Origin: Coniferiporia sulphurascens
Taxonomy: Eukaryota; Basidiomycota; Agaricomycetes; Hymenochaetales; Hymenochaetaceae
Assembly: GCA_002794785.1 (NCBI GenBank)
Contig: NBBA01000007.1
Coordinates: forward strand, 558,001-622,000
DNA: 64,000 nucleotides
Direction of reading: 5' to 3'
Shown here: positions 20,308 to 31,415 of the stretch, piece after piece
How the letters are laid out: each line of letters starts with the position of its first letter
How positions within the stretch are numbered: position 1 is the stretch's first letter
Program-made: the position numbers and the translations under genes
The notes under the pieces: generated by a model
The model's input: only the letters and a program-made list of their open reading frames with translations
Database searches by the model: none
Told to the model about the DNA's origin: nothing

Positions 20308-22780
20308 TTACCGTTGAAACTTGGGCGCAGGAGTCGGACCGAATGAGTCATTCGTACCAGACGAGGCATCTGTCGCTTTTCTCTTCGGCGATGTCTTATG
20401 GGTTGGGACAAGTAGAATCCCTTCGGCGTCCTCGATGCAACAATCGAACACCGTCCTGTAAACGCTAACGAGACTATCATACCCGTCCGTTTTAATCTCC
20501 GGTAAGCTGACTTCGGCCTTCCCGTAAGCAATTCGGAGATTGCTCTTTATTGCTTTTAGAGCGGCGATTATGAGTTCAAAAGACGGAGAAAGACAACTTG
20601 TTGCGTCCATGAAATCCGCATTCCCTACAAGACAGACAAGGCGGTTTGAAATATCCCGATTCCCTGGGAAGAGCTTTCGTGCTTGCCACTTCCGTTCCGC
20701 CCGTCTGGAATCGTCTGTTTCGGGTTGGGATTTGTTATCGTGGAAGAGCAGCATCCAGACAGCAATCCACCATAGTGATTTCATATCGTGAAACCTATTA
20801 AAACGAAAACGTGAAGGGCTACGGACATTGACATGCGCCCGGTCCACGCTTCCACCCTTTCGCACAGCTCGCATCCGCATAAACTCACTTAACGAAGTCT
20901 TTTTCTCTGGGAGATCGAAAGCATATTTGCGTCCGATAACCTCCACTGCCATAAAATCCAGGGTGCCCTGATTGAAAACAGTTAGAAAACATACGTCGAC
21001 CTCTCAAGAAAAGGAGAAAGCGCACCGTTCGAACTTCGTGCTTTCCATCAGAGCTCGTACGTTTCGCATATTCCAGATCTCCCAACAGACCACGTCCATT
21101 GTAAAAATATACGTTTCCACAGCTAATATCGCGGTGTACCCAACCAGCTTTGTGCATGTATTCCAAAACTGTCGGAAAATCCAGGAGTCATTTAACATAA
21201 TCTCACGCGCAAGTAGGAAAGGCTGCACCTACCTATCGTACAATCTCTCAGTGCTATGAACACGTTACGCAGATCCATCACCTTGTGTATGGGCTCAGCA
21301 ATTTCTTCAAAAATAAGTCGGTAATGGATCCTCTGGTGAATTTGTTTCCTCGCGTTATCGTGTGGGGTGCGCGTTGCCAAATGATCCTTTATATCGGATG
21401 CGCATGAGGGCGCTACACTCTTCGCAGACTCATCGACGGAGGTTTTCTTGACCACGAGCTCAAAAGTATTGTCAAAGGAAGGAACAGCACCCCGCATCAT
21501 TACGTTGCATGTATGATCTTCCTGACCATCCACCATGACTTTGCAAGATTCCTTAGGCGTCATGAGGTATTTCCTTGCGATAGCTTTCACCTTGTCTCCG
21601 GCATTCCTTCCGATATCGGTGAGCATTTCGTCATAGATTATATGTTCGAGCTCCCGATCATCTTCAACCAAAACGTCCTTCAGGGCGTATTCAGTTCCCA
21701 TACGTCTCTGTATCACTCTGTATGCTCTTGTACCTCGTCCGATCACCGCGTCAGCTCCAAAATCCGACAGAACGCCCACCGTGTCATATATCTTCCCTCC
21801 GACTTCCATATGATAAACTCGGCATTGTTCTTAATGGATGCAGTCACCGAAGGATCCCAACCTAGCTCGGTCTTGGATGCGAAGGCGAACGAGAGGAAGA
21901 CACGAACAAGCATTGTGTTCCCGATGTTAGTAGCAACTCGATAAGCACATGAAAAAAGGTTTACCTCGATGAAATTGAGTGACTTTGCCACCAGCATTAC
22001 GGCTCGCGAGCAGAACCACAGTCTCATACTAGCATTTTCAATAGTGATCCCGAATGCGAAGCGACGGCAAGGATCAATGCTCAATGTATGTTGCATGCTG
22101 AATATTTGTTTCGACACATTCTAAAAAATCAATTGACAAGAGATTGGATCTGGCTTCTCGCACTCACATCATCCCGCTGAAGAGGATCTGACCCGTCCTT
22201 CTTAGCTTCAAGTTCGAGAGCCAAGGCAAGGTCATACCACGACCTCCGAGCCTTCTCGTCGGATCCGAACTTATCTTCCGCTTCCTTTAGTATCATGTAA
22301 CCATCAGGCCCAGTCCTGTTCAAACTTTCGGGCACCGGTATAGAGTTGGGAGACATGCGCAGCATAAGCGTTTGTTCATTACCACAAGACTTTTCATTTG
22401 CGGCCGCAACAATAGACCTCAAGATATCGAGGACGGGTCCGAAAGCCTGCGACTCAGTTGTTCCCCTGTCGCACACCGGATTTTCTTGGAACCACTTCCA
22501 CCTACTCTCTTTTATAACCCCTCACTTTCCAGAGACGTAACAATTTCATCGACATTAAAGCCACCTCGAAGGGGAGGCAGAACGTTATCGATGAAGAAAG
22601 TCAGGTCGATTTCGTGAACGGAATGCCCCAAGTCTTTGAGAATTGCAGCCCGCTTTTCATCTAGAGTACCGTTGCGATATTTATGTTGATCAACTGAACG
22701 GGGCTCTTGCGGGCGTGTCATCAAACGACAAAATTAGCCCGGGATGTTGGCACGTTGGCTGCAGCGCGGGGTGAAGTCTT
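20308..22780 (-). pseudogene. FunK1-2, frameshifted copy of FunK1-3 without start codon
   Basis: Same five-exon design as FunK1-3; the 3' exons (exon 4 21168-21026, exon 5 20967-20308) are open and keep HRDISCGN, LLGDLEYAK, GTLDFMAVE and a variant HDMKSLWWI signature.
The 5' part is broken compared with FunK1-3. The start ATG is lost and about 50 nt of the N-terminal region are deleted. There is an extra C at about 22700, one base is missing near 22520 (after the GGFNVDEIVTSLE stretch), and one C is missing near 21822 (between SIKNN and the MEVGG strand).
Some differences are in C runs and could be assembly error, but loss of the start and the 50-nt deletion cannot. Around 20960-21560 it is almost identical to FunK1-3, introns included, unlike the rest of the gene. 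Confidence 0.85.
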
Positions 22781-22821
22781 TGCTCGATGGGAGGTGACTA
22801 TTTGGGTTCATCCAACTGCAT

Positions 22822-22827
22822 CACGTG
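22822..22827 (-). promoter_or_regulatory. CACGTG box upstream of FunK1-2
   Basis: Part of ATCACGTGACGTGA, conserved with the FunK1-3 promoter. Confidence 0.5.
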
Positions 22828-23209
22828 ACGTGACTGTGCGCGTACGGCCGCGCACGTAACCCTTTTTAGCATGCTAGCTCAGCTTTTGGTCAAATCATAC
22901 GGCACAATCCAAGACAAAAATTGGTCTCGAACCAGCGAAACCTCCAAATTTCGCTGAAAAACGCGGAAAGAAAGATGAACATGTTGTGCACCAGATCAGG
23001 AGGGATTTTTATTCCAATACCCACTGGCATGGTGTGGAGGCCGGAAACTCAAATTTTGTCTGAAAATGTGGCTTCGTAACAAAGGACATACGATGATAAC
23101 TTCTAAGTGAAAGAATGAATGATAAAGACTACTGTGAATTAGAGAACTCAGCCATTGAGGCCGAGACAGCATTTGCATACGCGTGATAGTGGCCGTTGCA
23201 ATATGTCTA

Positions 23210-23991
23210 CAGTGGGGAGCGTGTAAAGCCCGCAACTCGGGATCTTCCGAGACGGCCATATTTTGTAAGTGTATATTAGGGTAGCTATGTGGGATATCTA
23301 TCTAACTTATTGCTTAGAATTTCGAAATTCAAGGGTGTCAAAAACTTCCCTGAAAAATTTGACACAATATTTAAATGATTTAAAATGATTTAAAATATTA
23401 TATAATTACCTCTTTTAGTAATATTATATAATATTGGCGCGCAGTATGTGTCTGTGCAAATCACGTGACTTAAGTTGCAAACTCTTGGTTTTTACTCCTG
23501 CTGCCACTCAAACTCAATATCAGCATTTAAAATTTCTCATTTGTGCATTATATACAGTTTCCTGCCATCTACAAATTTTTCATAGTTCTTTATATATGCA
23601 GAAACACCTGAGACAGAGGTGATTTCTCACATAAAGCATTTGTCACAGACTGTCACAATATTATTCGGACTCCGACTGAAACCAGTTCCAATTCGAGTTT
23701 CGGTGAGGCTGCTGTATTTTTCTTGGCCATACATAAAGTCAAGCTCTTCCTTCAGTAGAGTTCAGGTAAAAATAAAAGAAATAGAAGGTAATTGAGCTAG
23801 AGTTGGTGTGCCAGAACACTTTTTTCGTAATTTTTTTGACACAAATCTATTTTTAGAAACTCCTCAGAAAAATCTGAAATTGGGAGGTATTGGTTATTTT
23901 GTCCGCTTTTCTGTTTAAAATTTCAACCTTAGCTTGCACTTCGAAAAATTTTGGGCCCGGTGGAGTTGCTGGCTTTAAGCGCTCCCCACTG
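23210..23991. mobile_element. 782-bp MITE with CAGT termini and TA target duplication (Tc1/mariner-pogo type)
   Basis: Present in unit A and absent from unit B. Ends CAGTGGGGAGCG...CGCTCCCCACTG form imperfect inverted repeats of about 29 bp (the inner part has TAAAGCC and GCAACTC on both sides). It is flanked by TA at 23208-23209 and 23992-23993. AT-rich inside; no coding frame for a transposase, so it must depend on an element elsewhere. CAGT termini plus TA target duplication fit the Tc1/mariner superfamily, including Fot1/pogo of fungi; finer placement is not possible by eye. Confidence 0.9.
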
Positions 23992-24202
23992 TAGTAGTAG
24001 ATCGTAACTGAGACTACAATGAGTTACAAAGCGACTATGATGATCGATATAGAAGTTACATATCCACGGTGTATGCAGTAGTTTGACACTCGTCATGCAG
24101 CGTTATGAGTCTATACGTAAAACTGAGTTCTAAGCGCACGTTCAATTTTAATAAAGTGATATTGACCTACTACTGTCGCGCATTTGGCGGGAGAGCTAGT
24201 GA

Positions 24203-24803
24203 GATTCTACTGTATAGTATTACAGAACAGAATGGTCACCATATTGTACAACATTTTCGGTCCCAATGGTAAAAAATATTGCGGCGGATTACACGCATGT
24301 CATCAAAAAAGCCTTCAGGAGACAGAAATGAGTGAATAGATTGCGATTTGAGACGATTTGACCCGTGAGATCAGCTTACAAAATATCGGACTTGTAATTT
24401 AACCCAAATCAGAACTTAAACCTTGTTTAAGTTCGTGGCTTAAACAGCGAAACGAGAACTTTTCTCGTATCGCTGTTTCGCTTGTTTTGCTGTTTAAGGG
24501 CAAAAACCGCGGCTTAAACGTGGACTTAAGCACGGCCTTAAACAAGGCTTTAAACACAGCTCTGATAACCCCTAATATATGTTATTGGGGGGCGAAGCCC
24601 TCCAGTTATCCGGTTAGGGGCCTCCAAAAAGCTAGATTAGTCAGCAGGAGCGTGGTGGCTGTGTGGCCCCCCCCGTGAGAACATGCTCTTACCCTCAAGC
24701 CAGCCTTAAAAGAAAGCTGTCCCTTGCTCAACTAGGATTAAGCCGTGTGTAAATAGCTTCGCCTCTCCACTCTATGTGGGCTCCCTACATATATTAACAT
24801 AGT
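24203..24803. other. Spacer between duplicated units, with CTTAAAC/GTTTAAG array
   Basis: 0.6 kb unique spacer. From 24415 to 24555 the heptamer CTTAAAC or its complement occurs at least six times (24415, 24425, 24439, 24492, 24513, 24537) and forms imperfect hairpins around ACGAGAACTTTTCTCGT. No gene. May be the end of an unrecognised element. Confidence 0.6.
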
Positions 24804-25287
24804 TACACTTACAGGATTTACTGTATCATACGACCAAAATATATCCTAAAGGCCAAGAAGCAGTGCCCGACACCCAAGAGAAGTATTGAAATCCATAATC
24901 TGGTAGAGAAAAAGAAACTATATACATTTCACATAAGTTCTCAGCTTGTACTACGAGATGAGATACTAAGATGCACTGAAGACAAGAATATCCAAGTCGT
25001 CCGATCAAACAAAAGCTTTATACGTTGTAGGGTATTATGAACGTGTGATATACATAGATGTTTCGATTAGTCTATTGGATCGTAATTGAGCGTAGCGTGA
25101 AAGGTGGTAAAGTACAACGACAAGATACTGATTTACAATTCGATCATGAGATCCGTACGAAATAGGAAAGTTTTGGAATAGATATTCGATATCCAAACTT
25201 AGTTCGACGCGTTATGAGACCTCACATGAAGCCCGGTCCTGAATAGGCGGGTAAGTGCACGTCCCGTGATAGTTAAAACATAGAGGC
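24804..25287. other. 3' flank of FunK1-3
   Basis: Non-coding, homologous to 19769-20307 with small deletions. No gene. Confidence 0.6.
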
Positions 25288-27836
25288 TTACCGTTGAAAC
25301 TTGGGCGCAGGAGTCGGACCGAATGAGTCATTCGTACCAGACGGGGTATCTGTCGCTTTTCTCTTCTGCAATGTCTTGTAGGTTGGTTCAAGTAGAGTTC
25401 CCCCGGCGTCCTCGATACAAAAATCGAACCCTGTCCTGTAAACGCTGACGAGACTATCATACCCGTCCGTTTTTATGTCGGGTAAGTTGGCTTCGGCCTT
25501 TTCGTAAGTAATTCGGAGACTGCGCTTTATATTTTCCAGGGAGGTGATTATGAATCTAAAAGACGGAGGAAGACACCTCGTTGCAGCCAAAAAAGATTTT
25601 TTCCCCGCAAGACAGAAATGGCGGGATGAGGTGTCCAAGTTCCTTGGGAAGAGCCCTCGTGCTTGCCACTTCCGTTCCGCCCGTCTGGAGTCATCTGTTT
25701 CGGGTTGGGATTTGTTATCGTGGAAAAACAGCATCCAGACAGCAATCCACCATAGTGATTCCATATCGTGAAACCTATTAAATCGAAAACGTGAAGGGCT
25801 AGGGACTTCGACATGCGCCCAGTCCACGCTTCCACCCTCTCGCATAGCTCGCATCCGCATAAGCTCACTGAACGAAGTATCTTCCTCTACGAGTTCGAAA
25901 GCATATTCGCGTCTGATAACCTCCACTGCCATAAAGTCCAGGGTACCCTGATTGAAAACAGTTAGAAAACATACGTCGGCCTCTCAGAAAAAGGAGAAAG
26001 CGCACCGTTCGAACTTCGTGCTTTCCATCAGAGCTCGTACGTTTCGCATATTCCAGATCTCCCAACAGACCACGTCCATTGTAAAAATATACGTTTCCAC
26101 AGCTAATATCGCGGTGTACCCAACCAGCTTTGTGCATGTATTCCAAAACTGTCGGAAAATCCAGGAGTCATTTAACATAATCTCACGCGCAAGTAGGAAA
26201 GGCTGCACCTACCTATCGTACAATCTCTCAGTGCTATGAACACGTTACGCAGGTCCATCACCTTGTGTATGGGCTCAGCAACTTCCTCAAAAATAAGTCG
26301 GTAATGGATCCTCTGGTGAATTTGTTTCCTCGCGTTATCGTGTGGGGCGCGCGTTGCCAAATGATCCTTTATATCTGACGCGCATGAAGGCGCTACACTC
26401 TTCGCAGACTCATCGACGGAGGTTTTCTTGACCACGAGCTCAAAAGTATTGTCAAAGGAAGGAACAGCACCCCGCATGATCACGTTGCATGTATGATCTT
26501 CCTGACCATCCACCATGACTTTGCAAGATTCCTTAGGCGTCATGAGATATTTCTTTGCGATAGCTTTCACCTCGTCTCCGGCATTCCTTCCGATATCAGT
26601 GAGCATTTTGTCATAAATTTCATGCTCGAGTTCTCGATCATCTTCAGCCCAAACGTCCTTCAGGGCGTATTCAGTTCCTGTGCGTCTCTGAATCACCCTG
26701 AATGCTCTTGTACCCCGTCCTACCACTGCGTCGGCTCCAAAATCCGACAGAACCTCCACTGTGTCATACATCTCTCCTCCGACTTCCATATGATAGACTC
26801 GGGCATTGTTCTTAATGGATGCAGCCACCGAAGGATCCCAACCTAGCTCGGTCTTGGATGCGAAGGCGAACGAAAGGAAGACGTGGACAAGCATTCTGTA
26901 ATTCTGTGTTCCGAATATCAGTAGCGGCTCAATAAGCACGGTAAAACAAGTTTACCTCGATGAAATTGAATGACTTTGTCACCAGCATTACGGCTCGAGA
27001 GCAGAACCACAGTCTCATATTAGCATTTTCAATAGTGATCCCGAACGCGAAGCGACGGCAAGGATCTATGCTCATTGTATGTTGCATGCTGTATATTTGC
27101 TTCGACACATTCTAAAAAGCTAATCAGTACGAAAATCAACGTATGTCCTCACACTCACATCGTCTCGCCCGAGAATATCTTCATCCTTTTTAACCTCAAG
27201 GGTTAAGGCGAGGTCATACCACGATCTCCGAGCCTTCTCGTCAGAGCCAAACTTATCTTCTGCCTCCTTTAGTATCATGTAACCATCAGGCCTAGTCCTG
27301 TTTAACCTTTCGGACACCGGTATAGAGTTAGGAGCCATGCGCAGCGTAAGCGTCTGTTCATGACCACAAGACTTTTCATTTGCAGCCGCAACAATAGATT
27401 TGAACACATCAGTGAGGTGTCCGAAAATCTGCGACTCGGTTGTTCCCTTGTCGCACATCGGATCTTCTTGGAACCACTTCCACCTGCCCTCTTTTATGAT
27501 CTCCTCTCTTTCCAGAGACGTAACAATTTCATCGACATTGAAACCACCCCGAAGGGGAGGCAGAACGTTATCGGTGAAGAAAGTCAGGTCGACTTCGGGA
27601 ATGGAATGCCCCAAGTCGTTGAGGATTGCAGACCGCTTTTCATCTAAAGTACCGTTGCGGTATTCATGTTGATCAACTGAACGGGCTCTTGCGGGCGTGT
27701 CATCAAACAAACTAGCATGGGGTGTCGGCACGTTGGCTGCGGTGCGTGGGGGAGTCTTTGGCTGCTGGTACTCGGTGGGAGAGTATGCGGGTGAATCGTC
27801 CGGGTGACTTGCTCTGCTGGGAGGTACGCCCGCCAT
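25288..27836 (-). CDS. FunK1-type fungal protein kinase 3 (intact)
   Basis: Five exons, 27836-27159, 27111-26956, 26903-26213, 26148-26006, 25947-25288, give 2328 nt, 775 codons with no frame break; exons 2 and 4 have the same lengths (156 and 143 nt) as in FunK1-1.
Kinase features: VVGRGTRAFRVI, Lys in YALKDVW, HRDISCGN, LLGDLEYAK, GTLDFMAVE, HDMESLWWIAVW. The N-terminal 250 residues, with the repeated family motif YRNGTLDEKR, are outside the kinase fold. The C-terminus ends in a Ser/Pro tail after LQKRKATD.
The exon 3 acceptor was placed at ACACAG (26904), since the alternative 8 nt further shifts the frame. It is the only catalytically complete gene of the 20-31 kb cluster and the parent or sister of FunK1-2. 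Confidence 0.92.
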
Positions 27837-27918
27837 GAGGATGAAGAAGGCTTGGAAGTGACTTTACAAGAGTAGCATTCACTGCCATTCAGAGCCACGG
27901 TTCATTATCCAACTACAT

Positions 27919-27924
27919 CACGTG
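27919..27924 (-). promoter_or_regulatory. CACGTG box upstream of FunK1-3
   Basis: In ATCACGTGACGTGA, about 83 bp before the ATG. Same context as in unit A. Confidence 0.5.
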
Positions 27925-28301
27925 ACGTGAATATGCGCGTTTAGCCGCGCCTGTATGACGTAACCCTTTTTATGCTAGCTTTTGGTCAAATCATACGGCA
28001 CATCCAAGACAAAAATTGGTCTTGAACTGGCGAAATCTCTAAATTTCGCTATAAAAAAAGTGGTAAGAAAGATGAACATAATGCACACTAGATCAGGAGG
28101 GATTTTTATTCCTATACCCACCGGCATAGTGTGGAGGCCGGAAACTCAGATTTTGTCTGAAAATGTGGCTTCGTAACAAAGGGCATACGATGATAACTTT
28201 AAGTGAAAGAACGAATGATAAAGACTACTGAATTAGAGAAATCAGCCATTGAGGCCGAGACAGAAGATACATGCGCGTGATAGTGGCCTTTGCAATATGT
28301 C

Positions 28302-28308
28302 TACTGTA
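28302..28308. other. Transposon excision footprint TACTGTA
   Basis: At the position where unit A carries the MITE between two TA dinucleotides, unit B reads TA-CTG-TA. Tc1/mariner transposases with CAGT ends leave exactly such a 3-nt footprint between the duplicated TAs. Confidence 0.8.
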
Positions 28309-28481
28309 GTAGTAGATCGTAACTGAGACTACAATCAGTTACAAAGCTACTATGATGACCGATATAGAAGTTACAAATCCACGGCGTATGCAGTAGTCTG
28401 ACACCCGTCATGCAGCGTTATGAGTCTATACATAAAACTGAGTTCAAAGCGCACGTTCCATTTTAATGAAGTGTTATTGAC

Positions 28482-29580
28482 TTATTGTCGCGCATTTGGC
28501 GGAAGACCTAGTGACAGGTCGAAAGAGTTATTCGTTCTAGATAGTGCATCCGAATCTGCAGCTTTCCTCTTTAACGGTGATTCATAAGCTGGTATCTTTA
28601 GCGCCTTCAAGACAAAGGTCAAACCCTCTTCAGTAAGAGTTAACAAGCTCGCCGTATCCGCCCGTATCAATTTCAGGCAAGCTAACTTCGGCTCTCTCAT
28701 ATGCTTTTCGGAGAGATGCCCTCACGGCGTTCGGATACTTGATTATTTTCCTAAAAGAGGGAGAAAGACAATCGAATACCGTCTCCCTTTCGGCGTTCTG
28801 TAGTATTCAAACTCCTGGGGAAAAGACCTTGCATTTGCGACTTTCGAATAGAGCATGCCACGTCGTCCGTTACAGGGCAGCCTTCGTTGTCATAGAAAAA
28901 TAGCATCCAGACCTGAATCCACCATATAGATTCCAAATCATGAAACCAGCTGTGATAGAAACCATTCCCAGGCCCGTCTGTCCGCTGTCTTTCCCAGTCG
29001 GCTCTCGTTCCGCTTCCTCGAACGCGGAATCCTCATCATCATTGGGTGTGAAAGCACACCTACAACTGGTAACCTCAACTGCTATAAAGTCCAGAGTTTC
29101 CTGATTAGAAACGATTAATAACGTATAGCGGTCTTGAAAAAGAAGGCAAAGCATACGGTGCGAACTTCGTGCTTTGCATCGGAGGCCGTACACCTCGCAT
29201 ATCCGAAGTCTCCTAATAGCTTATGACCATCGTACAAGGATGTGTTGCTGCAACTACTATCGCGGTAGATTAAATTATTGCTATGCAAGTATTTCAAAAC
29301 TGCTGGAAAAAACGAATGAATGAAAAGTTTACTACTCGGCGTGCATTTGCAAGCGCCATGCACACCTTTCTTGCAATCTTTCAATGCCGTAAACGTATTA
29401 TACGTATCCGCCATACCGCGTATTGTCACAGCGATTTCGTCAGACATTAGCTGATAGCGGGTTTTATGGTGAATTTGTTTCCCGGAAATATCGTGCAGGC
29501 CGCATAATTGCTAGGTGTTCTTCTATGCCGTCCGCGTGGTAGGGCGCCACGGTCTGTACGCGATCACCGTTAGATGTACA
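28482..29580 (-). pseudogene. FunK1-4, truncated and decayed
   Basis: Carries degenerate exon 4 (LIYRDSSCSN in place of HRDISCGN; LLGDFGYARC), exon 5 pieces (TLDFIAVEV, then frame-shifted IWNLYGGFRSG and in another frame MESIWWIQVW) and a C-terminal tail (LKRKAADSD...LGLPPNARQ) ending at 28482.
Upstream it has only the last part of exon 3 (VAPYHADGIEEHLA, then after a frame break MSDEIAVTIRGM...LKDCKKG). The N-terminal domain and N-lobe are missing: at about 29580 the sequence passes directly into the C-terminal exon of FunK1-5. Several stops and shifts. Not functional. Confidence 0.85.
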
Positions 29581-31257
29581 TTTTATCCTCTGTTCGACTT
29601 CGAGAGCGGAATCGTCTATTGCTTGTCTCTTCAACTGTGCCTCGTAACCTTGGACAAGTAGTGCAGCACTCTCGATGCAAATGCTGAAACCCGTTTTATA
29701 AATGTTGAGAAGTTCATCATACCCGTCCGTTTTAATTTCCGGTAAGTTAACTTCAGCCTCCTCGTAAGCAAATCGGAGGTCACTCTTTATACCCTCCAGT
29801 GCCTTGATTATGACTTTAAAAGAAGGAGAAAGACATTTTGTCGCAGCCATAAATTTAGCTTCCTCTAGAAGACAGAAAAGGCGGGACGAAGTGTCCAAGT
29901 TCCTTGGGAAGAGCTCACGTGCTTGCCACTTCCGTTTCGCCCGTCTGGAGTCGTCTGTTTCGGATTGGGATTTGTTGTCGCCGAAGAATAGAACCCAAAC
30001 TGAGACCCACCATAGCGACTCCATATCGTGAAACTTATTAAAACGAAAATAAAACGGGCTAGAGTCCTCAGCCTGGTTTAAGCCTCCACCTTTTCCCATA
30101 GCCAGCATTTGAGTCGCTTCAGCGATCCCTGCACCTCTCTTCGGGCGTTTGAAAGCATATTCGCGTCCGATAACTTCCACTGCCATAAAGTCCAGGGTAC
30201 CCTGATTATAGGCGATCAGTAACGTGCGATGACCCTTCAAGGAAAAATAATATGCACAGTCCGGATTTCATGCTTCACATCGGGGTTCAAGCGCCCCCGA
30301 TATTTCATATTTCCTGAAGCAAGTCCGTCACCACAACCTACAACTCGATGTACCCAGTCACAACTGCATTCTGAAGCTGTCCGGACATTCGGAGAATCAT
30401 TCAGCTACATAAGTCCATGCGCAATTAATAAGGCCATACATACCCTCCATGAAGTCCCTTGGCTGTACTAGTACAATGCTTAGATCAAATGCCTTCCGCA
30501 TCAGCTTAACAACTTCAGCAAGGATTATTCGGTGACGCATTTGATGACGGATTCGATTTGCAGTGCTGTCGTGTGAGGCCCGAGGTCCCAAGGGTTTTCC
30601 CGTCTCAATTTCGAGGGCTAAGGCGAGGTCGCGCTGTGGTATCTGAGACTTTCTAACGTGTGGATAAATGCTTTCCGCTTCCTTCACTTCCACACGGCCG
30701 TCAAGAATAGGTACACCGACCTTCTCAGGCTCTGTAGCAGAAACAGGAGCCATAGGCAATGCAAGCGTTCGTTCATGAACATGAATATTCTCATTTGCGA
30801 TTTTGGTATTACTGGTCTGACTGACGAGATTCCTGACAGGCTGTAAGACCTCGTAGTCCTTGCCACGTGCCGAGTCTGTTGAGAGTCGTTTCCAGTCGCC
30901 CTCTACTATGGTTTCCGTGGCTTCCTGATCCGTATAGATCTCATCGATCTCGATAGCGTCGCGCGGCTGGGACAAGCTCTTGTCGTCGGTAAAGAGTTCC
31001 AAGCCTATTCCGGGAAGAGATTTTCTCGAGTAGTTGAGAATGGTAGTTCGTTCATCATTTTGAACAAAGTCTGAGCAGCCATGAAGATCGACTGCCGGAG
31101 CTCTCGCAGGTATCTCTCGAACAGGACCAGCCTCCTCCGGTGTCGACGCGTTAACTGTAGCACGTAGGGGCATTTCAGGCGGCTGATACTCGCTGAGTCG
31201 ATGATTAGATGGGTCGCTCGAAGACTAAGTTAGATCGTTCGGAAGTGTAATCGTCAT
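29581..31257 (-). pseudogene. FunK1-5, internally deleted copy
   Basis: Two preserved blocks. Block 1, 31173-30397: N-terminal domain open for 258 codons, fused directly to the end of exon 3 (HDSTANRIRHQMRHRIILAEVV), so exon 2 and most of the N-lobe are deleted. Block 2, 30201 to about 29581: exon 5 with GTLDFMAVEV, HDMESLWWVSVW and KTDGYDELL.
Between them (30396-30241) exon 4 is too decayed to code; only fragments resembling WVHR and the KHE(V/I)RTV end can be seen. The likely ancestral ATG at 31257 is followed by a stop after nine codons. The C-terminal tail runs open into FunK1-4 sequence, giving a chimeric frame. Confidence 0.82.
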
Positions 31258-31351
31258 AAGTTTAGAAGTGGTGCGGTCCTACAAAAGTAAGGCAGAAAAA
31301 GCCTCATTGAAGCCCGCTGCATAAAGCCGCGTTTTGATGCAAAAACGGGAT

Positions 31352-31357
31352 CACGTG
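31352..31357 (-). promoter_or_regulatory. CACGTG box upstream of FunK1-5
   Basis: In GGATCACGTGGTGTGACGTG, about 95 bp before the ancestral ATG at 31257. Confidence 0.45.
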
Positions 31358-31399
31358 GTGTGACGTGATGTGATACGAGGACAAGCACATTTTGCTAAG

Positions 31400-31415
31400 T
31401 CAACACTGAAACTCA
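31400..31415. repeat. Target-site duplication of the 1-kb retroposon, left copy
   Basis: TCAACACTGAAACTCA; matches 32424-32439 at 15 of 16 bases. Confidence 0.75.

Larger units (their letters stand above)
19769..24202. repeat. Segmental duplication, unit A
   Basis: About 3.65 kb (without the 782-bp MITE) matches unit B at 24804-28512 in the same orientation. It contains the 3' flank, the FunK1-2 pseudogene, its promoter and 1 kb of upstream DNA. The left edge is the shared ACAGGATTTAYTGTATCATA; the right edge is inside a remnant of FunK1-4 coding DNA (24176-24202). Confidence 0.9.
24804..28512. repeat. Segmental duplication, unit B
   Basis: Direct-repeat partner of unit A. It holds the intact FunK1-3 and, at its right end, the true 3' end of FunK1-4, which in unit A survives only as about 27 bp. 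That asymmetry suggests B is the source and A the copy. Confidence 0.9.
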
